A stretch of DNA of 64,000 nucleotides from Streptomyces decoyicus (GTDB taxonomy: Bacteria; Actinomycetota; Actinomycetes; Streptomycetales; Streptomycetaceae), in the NCBI RefSeq assembly GCF_019880305.1, contig NZ_CP082301.1, positions 4,650,001 to 4,714,000 on the forward strand. The letters run 5' to 3'. The position numbers and the translations under genes were made by a program. The notes under the pieces are model-generated. The model saw only the letters and a program-made list of their open reading frames with translations, was not told the origin of the DNA and ran no database searches. Shown here one piece after another: positions 17,517 to 24,619 of this stretch. Position 1 is the first letter of the stretch. Every line of letters begins with the position of its first letter.

Positions 17517-17545
17517 GCGGCGGTACCAATGAGTGGTACCGCCGC
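17517..17545 (+). terminator. Hairpin terminator after Fic-like gene
   Basis: A perfect 11-bp inverted repeat (gcggcggtacc and ggtaccgccgc, 7-nt loop) lies about 77 bp after the stop codon. Confidence 0.7.
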
Positions 17546-17549
17546 TGGC

Positions 17550-17744
17550 ATGTCCGCCGAGTTACCATGCGTGCTCGAATATGTGCCCATCAGGTCGGAA
17601 TCTTCGTCCGGTTACCTGGTGCGGCTGGCCCGCAATCGACGGGTCGACGTCGCGTGGGTGCTTGGCATTCATGCATCGGTCCGTGGGCCACTTCCTGCGT
17701 TAAAGGTGTTCCTCTCGGATGTCCTTGGTCTCGCGGGCCGTTAA
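17550..17744 (+). pseudogene. Possible remnant of a TniQ-like protein
   Basis: A short frame of 64 codons in an AT-richer stretch encodes VLEYVPIRSESSSGYLVRLA followed by RNRRVDV and a hydrophobic region. The pattern of Pro, Glu-Ser-x-x-Tyr-Leu-x-Arg-Leu resembles the N-terminus of TniQ-domain proteins, but the rest of the domain is missing. There is no clear ribosome site. I treat it as a fragment at best; the rest of the 17441-17806 gap holds only the terminator. Confidence 0.2.
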
Positions 17745-17797
17745 GGCCTTTGTACTACTCGGGCGGGGCAAGCGGAACCCCACGCTGCAGATCTTTA

Positions 17798-17813
17798 CGT
17801 TTGACTTCAAACG
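17798..17813 (-). terminator. Small hairpin over the HAD-gene stop
   Basis: CGTTTGA and TCAAACG form a perfect 7-bp inverted repeat with a 2-nt centre that includes the stop codon of the minus-strand HAD gene. It is short, so its role as a terminator is uncertain. Confidence 0.35.
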
Positions 17814-18688
17814 CGGGCATTACGGGCGCGAGTGCTCCGGCCAATAAGGCCAAGATGTGGCTTTGTGGTTTTCCGCCGGCTCGCGTACCAGACCAGCGTC
17901 GCGGTGGCCATGGCCGCACCCGCCGCGGCCATGACGGCGAGCGCCGGACGCGAGGGCATCGACAGTGCGGGGAGCCGCTGCTTGAGCGGTACCGGACGAT
18001 TGAAGGAGAGAACCGGCCAACCACGTGCGACCGCCTCGCGGCGCAGCGCCCGGTCCGGATTGACCGCGTAAGGGTGACCGACCGCCGAGAGCATCGGGAC
18101 GTCGGTCGCCGAATCGCTGTACGCATAGCAGCGCTCGAGGTCGTATCCCTCGGAGACGGCGAGCTCCCGGACGGCCTCCGCCTTGGTCGGGCCGTAGGCG
18201 TAATACTCCACCTCGCCGGTGAAACGGCCGTCCTCGCCGACGACCATACGGGTGGCCACCACCCGGTCCGCGCCGAGGAGTTCACCGATCGGTTCGACGA
18301 CCTCGGCGCCCGAAGTGGAGACGATGACGACGTCCCGCCCCGCGGCGTGATGCTCCTCGATGAGCGAGGCCGCCTCGTCGTAAATGATGGGGTCGATCAG
18401 ATCGTGCAGCGTCTCGGCGACGATCTCCCGCACCTGTGCCACGTCCCAGCCGCGGCACAGGGAGGAGAGATATTCCCGCATACGCTCCATCTGATCGTGG
18501 TCGGCGCCGCCCGCCAGGAACACGAACTGGGCGTATGCAGTGCGCAGTACGGCCCGCCGATTGATCAGGCCGCCTTGGTAGAACGACTTGCTGAAGGTCA
18601 GCGTGCTCGACTTTGCAATGACAGTCTTGTCCAAGTCGAAGAACGCGGCAGTACGGGGAGTCGAGTGAGGCACGGAGTGGTTTTCCAC
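17807..18688 (-). CDS. HAD-IB phosphatase, morphological-differentiation-associated type
   Basis: This 293-residue protein is a SerB-like HAD-IB hydrolase. Motif I is FFDLDKTVI near residue 19, motif II SGAE, then the Lys of GPTKAEAV and the acidic motif DSATDVPML. A single membrane helix near the C-terminus (ALAVMAAAGAAMATATLVW) anchors it. The family sits beside the Ssd/Tad locus in actinomycetes and has been called morphological differentiation-associated. The GTG at 18688 follows TATGCT by six nucleotides, suggesting a leaderless start; an in-frame ATG lies eight codons upstream. The phosphorylated substrate is unknown. Confidence 0.82.
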   Translation of the reverse strand: MENHSVPHSTPRTAAFFDLDKTVIAKSSTLTFSKSFYQGGLINRRAVLRTAYAQFVFLAGGADHDQMERMREYLSSLCRGWDVAQVREIVAETLHDLIDPIIYDEAASLIEEHHAAGRDVVIVSTSGAEVVEPIGELLGADRVVATRMVVGEDGRFTGEVEYYAYGPTKAEAVRELAVSEGYDLERCYAYSDSATDVPMLSAVGHPYAVNPDRALRREAVARGWPVLSFNRPVPLKQRLPALSMPSRPALAVMAAAGAAMATATLVWYASRRKTTKPHLGLIGRSTRARNARV

Positions 18689-18799
18689 GGGGCGAGCATA
18701 GGCGCCCACCATTCGGCGTAAGGTCTGGCGCGTGGGTTTGCCTGAGAAGGCTCTCGGGTACACCATGGAAGTCACGGATCGTTCGCGACCGTGCTAACC

Positions 18800-18870
18800 C
18801 GGTCCGGCTCCTCCCCCCCCGAGTCGGCCGTGGGGACGACCCCCGCTCTCCCCCCCGGCGGGGGTCGTCG
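18800..18870 (+). ncRNA. 6C RNA (two C-loop hairpins)
   Basis: Two consecutive hairpins each carry a run of cytosines in the loop. Hairpin 1 pairs 18804-18810 with 18821-18827 around a loop with eight C's; hairpin 2 pairs 18835-18846 with 18858-18869 (12 bp) around a loop with seven C's. This is the defining layout of the actinobacterial 6C RNA, whose transcription in S. coelicolor rises during sporulation (established). It lies between the HAD gene and the Ssd/CpaE-like gene, the same place as the B11/6C sRNA of M. tuberculosis as I recall. Ends of the transcript are not determined; a small hairpin with following T's begins at about 18870. Confidence 0.75.
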
Positions 18871-19169
18871 CATGTCCGGATGCATTTTCCGCCGCCGGAC
18901 GCTGATCCACTCCACTCCTTGCCGCTGCGGCGCCCCGGCCCGCGCTGCACGCATCCCCTTACGCACCGTAGTTGTCGCGCTGCTCTGAGGAAGACTCTCT
19001 TGAGCCCCGGAAGGTGCCCTTCGTCGCTGGAATAGGTGACAGGGATATTCACAGCCACGGCGTTGTCCACAATTTTGGTTCAAGATCCACAAGATTTCCC
19101 CGATCGCTGCACGGTGAAAGTCCGCGAGTTCGCGGAGGAGCGAGTTGTGCAGCGACAGGGGGACAGAAC

Positions 19170-20426
19170 GTGGCCGAAACCACGCCATCGGAACGGGCGG
19201 TCCGAACCAGCGAAGAGCCGGGCGGGCCGCTGATCATCACCGAGGACGAACGGCTCCTCGACGATCTTCTGCGGTTGTGTGCGGCGGCCGGTGCGCTGCC
19301 CGAAGTGGCGCACGGCCTGCCGGCCCGTAAGGGGGACTGGGAAGCACCGCCCCTGGTGATCGTCGGCGACGACTGCGCGCCCCGGTTGCGCGGCGCCGGA
19401 CGGCGGCCGGGCGTCATCCTCACGGGCGGGGACGCGGACGACCCCGAGCTCTGGCGCCAAGCCGTCGCCCTCGGGGCCGAGAGCGTCCTCGCCCTTCCCG
19501 ACGGCGAGCGCTGGCTGACCGACCGGATCGCCGACGCGATCGAGGGCGTCGGACCCCCGGCCCTGACGGTCGGCGTCATCGGCGGTCGCGGGGGCGCCGG
19601 AGCCAGCACCCTGGCCGGCGCGCTGGCCGTCACCGCGGCCCGTACGGGACGGCGCACCCTGCTCGTCGACGGAGATCCACTGGGCGGTGGGCTGGACGTC
19701 CTGCTGGGCGGGGAGAAGGAAAAGGGCCTGCGCTGGCCCGCCTTCGCCGAGTCGCGCGGCCGGGTGGCCTGCGGTGCCCTGGCGGAGTCGCTGCCGCGGC
19801 TGCACTCGCTGCGGGTCCTCAGCTGGGACCGGGGCTCCGACGTCACCATCCCGCCCCCGGCCATGCGCGCGGTGCTGGCCGCGGCGCGCCGGCGTGGCGG
19901 CGTCGTGGTGGTGGACCTTCCGCGCAGGGTCGACGAGGCGGTGGCGGAGGCTCTGGCGCAGGTGGACATGGGCCTGCTGATCGTCCCCACGGAACTGCGC
20001 GCGGTCGCCGCGGCCCAGCGGGTGGCCTCCGGGGTGCAGAAGGTGCTCGGCGATCTGCGGGTGGTCGCGCGCGGGGCTCCCGGACGCCATGGGCACGGAC
20101 TGCCGCCGGACGATATCGCCCGCCTCATGGAGCTGCCCTTGGCCGGGGAAGTGCCGTGGGAGGCGGGGCTGGTGGCGGATCTCGCGCGTGGCGTGCCGCC
20201 GGGGGCGCAGGTGCGCGGGCCGCTGGCGCGGTTCTGCGCGAGGTTCTGGGGGCGGGTGGCGGACTGCGGGAGCGAGGGCGGCGGGCCGGGATCCGCTGCG
20301 CGGCCGGGGCCGGCTCCGGGCGGTGGGCCGCGACCGGGGGCCGGACCGAGCGGCGGCGCGGTGCCGTGGCCGGCGGCCGGTTCCCTGGCTCCTCGTGCGG
20401 CCGTGCGGAAGGGAGGCCGGTCATGA
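19170..20426 (+). CDS. Ssd/CpaE-like septum-site protein, first gene of Tad locus
   Basis: This 418-residue protein pairs an N-terminal receiver-like region with a MinD/ParA-like ATPase fold, the layout of CpaE and of mycobacterial Ssd (Rv3660c). The P-loop reads GGRGGAGASTLAGA: both lysines of the canonical KGGxGK[ST] are replaced (Arg and Ala), so normal ATP hydrolysis is unlikely. The C-terminal 60 residues are a Gly/Pro/Ala-rich tail. GTG at 19170 has AGGGGGA upstream and fixes the start. Its stop overlaps the tadA start. Ssd-type proteins affect septation (family knowledge), while in Tad systems CpaE localises the secretion machine; which applies here is open. Confidence 0.85.
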   Translation: MAETTPSERAVRTSEEPGGPLIITEDERLLDDLLRLCAAAGALPEVAHGLPARKGDWEAPPLVIVGDDCAPRLRGAGRRPGVILTGGDADDPELWRQAVALGAESVLALPDGERWLTDRIADAIEGVGPPALTVGVIGGRGGAGASTLAGALAVTAARTGRRTLLVDGDPLGGGLDVLLGGEKEKGLRWPAFAESRGRVACGALAESLPRLHSLRVLSWDRGSDVTIPPPAMRAVLAAARRRGGVVVVDLPRRVDEAVAEALAQVDMGLLIVPTELRAVAAAQRVASGVQKVLGDLRVVARGAPGRHGHGLPPDDIARLMELPLAGEVPWEAGLVADLARGVPPGAQVRGPLARFCARFWGRVADCGSEGGGPGSAARPGPAPGGGPRPGAGPSGGAVPWPAAGSLAPRAAVRKGGRS

Positions 20427-21583
20427 GCCAGGGCCAGGACTTGCTGGAGGTGGTGCGCAGGCGGCTCGCCGAGGCCGGGGCGGAGCCCACGCCGGCCCGG
20501 GTGGCGGTGGCACTGCGCGAGCAGGGGCGGCTCCTGGGGGATGCCGAAGTGCTGGGTGTGGTGGCCTCGTTGCGGTCGGAGATGGTGGGCAGCGGCCCGC
20601 TGGAACCGCTACTGGCCGCGCCCGATGTCACGGACGTCCTGGTCACCGCGCCGGACGAGGTCTGGGTGGACCGCGGCGGCGGGCTGGAACGTACCGAAGT
20701 CCGCTTCCGGGACGCGGCCGAGGTGCGCAGACTTGCCCAGCGGCTGGCGGCGGTGGCCGGCCGGCGGCTGGACGATGCCCGGCCCTGGGTGGACGCCCGG
20801 CTTCCGGACGGCACGCGGCTGCATGCGGTGCTGCCCCCGGTGGCGGTCGCCGGGACCTGTCTGTCGTTACGGGTGCTGCGGCCGCGGGCCTTCGGCCTCG
20901 GGGAGCTGGTGGCGGCCGGCACGGTCCCGCCGGGCGGCGACCGGCTGCTCCGGGCGCTGCTGGCGGCCCGGCTCTCCTTCCTGATCAGCGGAGGTACGGG
21001 CTCCGGCAAGACGACCTTGCTCAGCACCCTGCTCGGACTGGTCGGCCCGGCCGAGCGGATCGTCCTGGCCGAGGACTCGGCGGAGCTGCGCCCGGACCAC
21101 CCCCATGTGGTGCGGCTGGAGACCCGGCCCGCCAACCAGGAGGGCGTTGGCCGGGTGACGCTACGGGACCTCGTACGGCAGGCGCTGCGGATGCGGCCGG
21201 ACCGGCTGGTGGTCGGGGAGGTGCGCGGCGCCGAGGTCACGGACCTGCTGGCGGCGCTGAATACGGGGCATGAGGGCGGCTGCGGAACGGTCCATGCCAA
21301 CGCCGCATGTGATGTCCCCGCGCGCCTGGAGGCCCTCGGTTCCACGGCGGGCCTGGATCGCGCCGCGCTGCACAGCCAGCTGGCGGCCGCGCTCTCGGTC
21401 GTGCTGCATCTCGTGCGGGACCGGTCCGGCCGGCGCCGGATCGCCGAGCTCCATGTGCTGGAGCGGGACCGTGACGGCTTCGTGGTGACCGTGCCGGCTG
21501 CCGTCTGGGGCCCGGACGGCTTCCAAGAGGCGCCGGGCTGGGGGCGGTTGATTCGGCTGTGTGAGCGGGGTGGGGGCCGATGA
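20423..21583 (+). CDS. TadA/CpaF-family secretion ATPase
   Basis: This 386-residue protein is a type II/IV secretion ATPase of the TadA/CpaF branch that should power assembly of Flp-type pili. It has the N-terminal DVTDVLVTAPDEVWVDR region, Walker A GGTGSGKTTLLSTLLG, an Asp box and a Walker B (DRLVVGEVRGAE), and the HEGG..TVHAN motif. The ATG at 20423 overlaps the preceding stop, and the stop overlaps the tadB start, so the three are translationally coupled. Confidence 0.92.
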   Translation: MSQGQDLLEVVRRRLAEAGAEPTPARVAVALREQGRLLGDAEVLGVVASLRSEMVGSGPLEPLLAAPDVTDVLVTAPDEVWVDRGGGLERTEVRFRDAAEVRRLAQRLAAVAGRRLDDARPWVDARLPDGTRLHAVLPPVAVAGTCLSLRVLRPRAFGLGELVAAGTVPPGGDRLLRALLAARLSFLISGGTGSGKTTLLSTLLGLVGPAERIVLAEDSAELRPDHPHVVRLETRPANQEGVGRVTLRDLVRQALRMRPDRLVVGEVRGAEVTDLLAALNTGHEGGCGTVHANAACDVPARLEALGSTAGLDRAALHSQLAAALSVVLHLVRDRSGRRRIAELHVLERDRDGFVVTVPAAVWGPDGFQEAPGWGRLIRLCERGGGR

Positions 21584-22488
21584 GCGCAGTCGGTGTGGCG
21601 CTGGTGGCGGCGGTGCTCTGTGCTGCGGCCGCGGTCCGGCTGGCCGGTGGCCGACGGGACGACGGACGACGGCGGGCCCGGGCGTTGTTCGGCGGCGTCA
21701 CAGAGGCGGACCCGGCGGTGGGGTGGCGGGGCGGGAGGGCGCGGAAGTGGTGCGCGGGGCGGGTGGTCGAAGGGGAGGCGGGGCGGCGCTGGAGCTTCGG
21801 GCGCTGGGGAGACGTCGGGCGGGAGATCTGGTGTCTGCCCGCGGGGCTGGTGCTGGGGGTGCTCGGCGGGTCCGTACTCCCGCTGCTCGCCTCCGTGGCG
21901 GGCCTCCTCCTCGTCCGGCGGTGGCTGGCCGCCCGTGGAGCGCTGCGTGCGCGCGACCGGCGGGCTGCCGCGGTGATCGGGTTGTGTGCGGCGGTGGCGG
22001 GGGAGCTGCGGGCCGGGCGGCAGCCCGCCCAGGCCCTGCTCGCTGCGGGCGCCCCGGGTCTGGGAGCGGCCGGCTCGGCGGTGGTGGCGGCTGCGCGGTA
22101 CGGAGGGGACGTGGCCCGGGCGCTGCGGGAGGCGGCGCGGCTGCCGGGCGCCGCGGGACTGACAGGGATGGCCGCGTGCTGGCAGGTGGCGGTGGAGGGC
22201 GGCGCAGGGCTGGCCTCGGGGCTGGAACGGATCGCGGCCGGGCTCCGGGCCCAACGGGACCAACGCGACGAGCTACGGGCCCAGTTGGCGGGGCCCCGGG
22301 CCACCGCGCTGATGCTCGCCCTGCTGCCGGTGGGCGGGCTCCTGATGGGCGGCGCACTGGGCGCCGACCCCCTGCGGGTGCTGCTGCACACCCCGGCCGG
22401 GTGGGGCTGCCTGGCGGTGGGCGGGCTCCTGGAGTGGTGCGGGGTGGCCTGGACGGTCCGGATCGTCGCGGCCGCGGAAGACGGGTAG
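21580..22488 (+). CDS. TadB-like membrane protein (T2SS F-type)
   Basis: This 302-residue protein belongs to the GspF/TadB inner-membrane platform family. It has membrane helices near the N-terminus and around residues 80-115 and two near the C-terminus, with a cytoplasmic helical domain (AELRAGRQPAQALLAA) typical of the family between. It would form the platform on which TadA acts. Its start overlaps tadA, and the TadC-like gene follows by 13 bp. Confidence 0.87.
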   Translation: MSAVGVALVAAVLCAAAAVRLAGGRRDDGRRRARALFGGVTEADPAVGWRGGRARKWCAGRVVEGEAGRRWSFGRWGDVGREIWCLPAGLVLGVLGGSVLPLLASVAGLLLVRRWLAARGALRARDRRAAAVIGLCAAVAGELRAGRQPAQALLAAGAPGLGAAGSAVVAAARYGGDVARALREAARLPGAAGLTGMAACWQVAVEGGAGLASGLERIAAGLRAQRDQRDELRAQLAGPRATALMLALLPVGGLLMGGALGADPLRVLLHTPAGWGCLAVGGLLEWCGVAWTVRIVAAAEDG

Positions 22489-22501
22489 GGAGGGGATCGG
22501 T

Positions 22502-23344
22502 GTGAGCGCGGAAGTTGTCCACAGGGTGGGGATGACTGTTGCGGCCGTGGCGGCGGTGCTGTGCGCGGTGGCGCTGGTGCGGGAAGCGCGTCGCGTGCGA
22601 GCCGTGCGGAGACGGGTCCCGGGGGTCTGGGGCGGCAAGGCCGAACGGTACGACGCGGGCGGGGCCCGGCCCAGGGCGTTCGTCCGGCTCCCGTGGCGCG
22701 GGCGAGCAGCGACGGCGACGGACGGTGTGCCACGGAACGGCCGGGCGATGGAGTGGGCCGGGCCCCTGGGAGCGGCCGGCTTCATGGTCATCCTCGTCGG
22801 TGGCGTGCCAGGTGTCCTGGCGGGACTCGCCGTGGGATACGGCGCGCATCGTCGGCTGGCGCACCAACGGGGCGCGGAGGCGGCGCGGTTGGCCGACGCG
22901 GAGGTACGGGCGGAACTGGCACCGGCCGGTGATCTGCTGGCGGCCTGCCTCGCGGCGGGGGCCGGGCCGAGGGAAGCGGCCGAAGCGGTGGGCCGGTCGC
23001 TCGACGGACCGGTTGCCGAGCGGCTGCGCCAGGTGGCGGCGGAACTGCGTCTGGGTGGTGAACCCGCCGTCGTATGGCCTCGGCTGGCCGCCCTCCCCGG
23101 AGCCGAAGGGCTGGCGCGCTGTATGGAGCGCGCCGGGATATCCGGGGTCCCGGCCGTCGAATCGGCCTCCCGGATCGCTGCCGAACTCCGCGCGGAGCAG
23201 GCCCGAGCGGCGACCGCGCGGGCGCGACGGGCCGGGGTGCTGGTCACCCTGCCGCTGTCGGCGTGCTTTCTGCCGGCGTTCCTGGCGCTCGGAGTGGCGC
23301 CGGTGCTGATCGGTCTGGCCGGCGGCCTGCTGGGGCGTAACTGA
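22502..23344 (+). CDS. TadC-like membrane protein (T2SS F-type)
   Basis: This 280-residue paralogue of TadB has an N-terminal helix, a central helix pair (about 85-120), the GspF-type helical domain (GDLLAACLAAGAGPREAAEA) and two C-terminal helices. It should partner TadB in the pilus platform. The GTG at 22502 has AGGGAGGGG in front. A gap of 283 bp with a direct repeat separates it from the pilin gene. Confidence 0.86.
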   Translation: MSAEVVHRVGMTVAAVAAVLCAVALVREARRVRAVRRRVPGVWGGKAERYDAGGARPRAFVRLPWRGRAATATDGVPRNGRAMEWAGPLGAAGFMVILVGGVPGVLAGLAVGYGAHRRLAHQRGAEAARLADAEVRAELAPAGDLLAACLAAGAGPREAAEAVGRSLDGPVAERLRQVAAELRLGGEPAVVWPRLAALPGAEGLARCMERAGISGVPAVESASRIAAELRAEQARAATARARRAGVLVTLPLSACFLPAFLALGVAPVLIGLAGGLLGRN

Positions 23345-23418
23345 TCGGTCGGCGAGGCGAGTCGAGGGGCCGGGGAGGAGCGGTGCGGGGCGGGTGGGCA
23401 CAGGAGGCGGAGGAGTCC

Positions 23419-23477
23419 GGCTGACCGGCTGTGTCACTGGTGGAGGAGACCGGCTCACCGGCTGTGCCACTGGTGGA
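23419..23477. repeat. 26-bp direct repeat upstream of pilin gene
   Basis: Two copies (23419-23444 and 23452-23477) match at 24 of 26 positions with a 33-bp period. A 33-bp period keeps the reading frame, and this frame is open into the pilin gene, but the strong ribosome site at the pilin ATG argues against translation of the repeat. Confidence 0.6.
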
Positions 23478-23627
23478 CGCACCCACCCGCCGGCCGCATC
23501 ACCGGTGGCCGAGCGAGACCCGCCACCGGTCATGCCAGAGGCCATTCGTCCGTGGCCATTCATTCGAGGCCATTCAACAGCCAATTCAACAGAGGTCACA
23601 CACAGACGTCACACAAAGGGGGATGCA

Positions 23628-23834
23628 ATGTTTCGGGGTGGAATGTTCCGACGGTGGTGGGCGGAGCTGCGTGCGCGCGGGGCCGACGACCGGGGGATGA
23701 CCACGGCGGAGTACGCCGTGGGAACGCTCGCGGCGTGCGCTTTGGCGGCGGTGCTCTACAAGGTCGTGACGAGCGGACCGGTGCAGGCGCTGCTCCGGTC
23801 GGTGCTCGAGCGGGCGATCAATGTCCAGTTCTGA
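23628..23834 (+). CDS. Flp-type pilin (DUF4244)
   Basis: This 68-residue protein has a positively charged leader ending ADDRG, then MTTAEYAVGTLAACALAAVL. A Gly followed by a hydrophobic segment with Glu at +5 and Tyr at +6 is the Flp prepilin cleavage signature, so it should be processed by a prepilin peptidase (not encoded in this window) and polymerised through the helix. The ATG at 23628 has AAAGGGGG at a good distance. The TadE-like gene starts within its last codons. It is the likely major subunit of this Tad system. Confidence 0.88.
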   Translation: MFRGGMFRRWWAELRARGADDRGMTTAEYAVGTLAACALAAVLYKVVTSGPVQALLRSVLERAINVQF

Positions 23835-24234
23835 CGGTGGGGCCCCGTGTCCCGGGGCCCCCGGGCCCAGGACACGGGGCGCCCCGCGGGGCGCGCGCGA
23901 CGCCGGATTTGTGACGGCGGAGGCCGCCGTGGTCATGCCCGTGCTGGTGGCGGTGGTGGCGGCGCTCATCTGGGGGCTGATGGCGGTCTGCGCCCGTATC
24001 GAGTGTGTGGACGCGGCGCGGGCGGGGGCGCGTGCCGCGGCGCGGTCGGAACCGCGGGCGGCGGTGCTCTCGGCGGCTCGGGGGGCGGCTCCACGCGGCG
24101 CGCGGGTCGCGCTGGCGCGGGAGGGCGACCTGGTGCGCGTACGGGTCGACGCCGAACTGCCCGGTGTGGGGCAGCTGACGGTCCAGGTCGGAGGGGAGGC
24201 GGTGGCTCTTGCAGAGGAGACGGTGCGCCGATGA
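23821..24234 (+). CDS. TadE-like pseudopilin
   Basis: The product is 137 residues: a Gly/Pro/Arg-rich leader, then DAGFVTAEAAVVMPVLVAVV, a TadE-type segment with the helix behind a Glu, and an extracytoplasmic C-terminal domain. TadE-like proteins are minor pseudopilins needed for Flp pilus assembly. The start overlaps the pilin gene by 14 bp, and its end overlaps the next TadE-like gene, so translation is coupled. Confidence 0.83.
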   Translation: MSSSDGGAPCPGAPGPRTRGAPRGARDAGFVTAEAAVVMPVLVAVVAALIWGLMAVCARIECVDAARAGARAAARSEPRAAVLSAARGAAPRGARVALAREGDLVRVRVDAELPGVGQLTVQVGGEAVALAEETVRR

Positions 24235-24619
24235 GGGCTCGGCGACGGTCTGGACGGTCTTCGCGGCGGCGGCGCTGTGCGCGGTCTTCGTGGCCCTGAT
24301 CGCTGCCGGCCAGGCCGTCACGGCACGGCACCGGGCGGGTGGCGCCGCGGACCTGGCGGCGCTGGCCGCCGCGGATCACGCCCTCCAGGGCCCGGCCGGC
24401 GCCTGTGCGGCGGCCCGCAGGGTGGCGGCCGCGCAGCACACCCGCCTGGTGCGCTGTGCGCTGGACGGGCCGGTCGCCGATGTCTGGGCCGAAGCGGGCC
24501 GCAGCCCGTTCACCTCGCGGGTACGGGCCCGTGCCGGGCCGGCGGGGCGCAGCGACCCGGCGCGGGCCCGGCCCGCCACGACTGCCGAGGTCCGCGCCCC
24601 GCCCGTGGCGGCACCCCCG
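24209..24619 (+). CDS. Rv3654c-like TadE-like protein, no stop before helicase gene
   Basis: The sequence DEGSATVWTVFAAAALCAVFV, followed by GQAVTARHRAGGAADLAALAA, is typical of the Rv3654c-family secreted TadE-like protein that ends actinobacterial Tad operons. A TTG at 24209 behind GGAGGGGAGG is the only plausible start in frame and overlaps the TadE gene. Recognisable family sequence runs to about 24530. No stop follows in this frame until 27047, far inside the antisense helicase gene; the end given here is only the edge of the helicase gene. The stop may have been lost or the frame shifted. The coordinates are therefore approximate. Confidence 0.6.

Noticed and set aside
23394..23627. Longer pilin reading frame that includes the 33-bp-period repeat
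   Set aside because: The frame is open, but the ATG at 23628 has a strong ribosome site and gives the standard pilin length.
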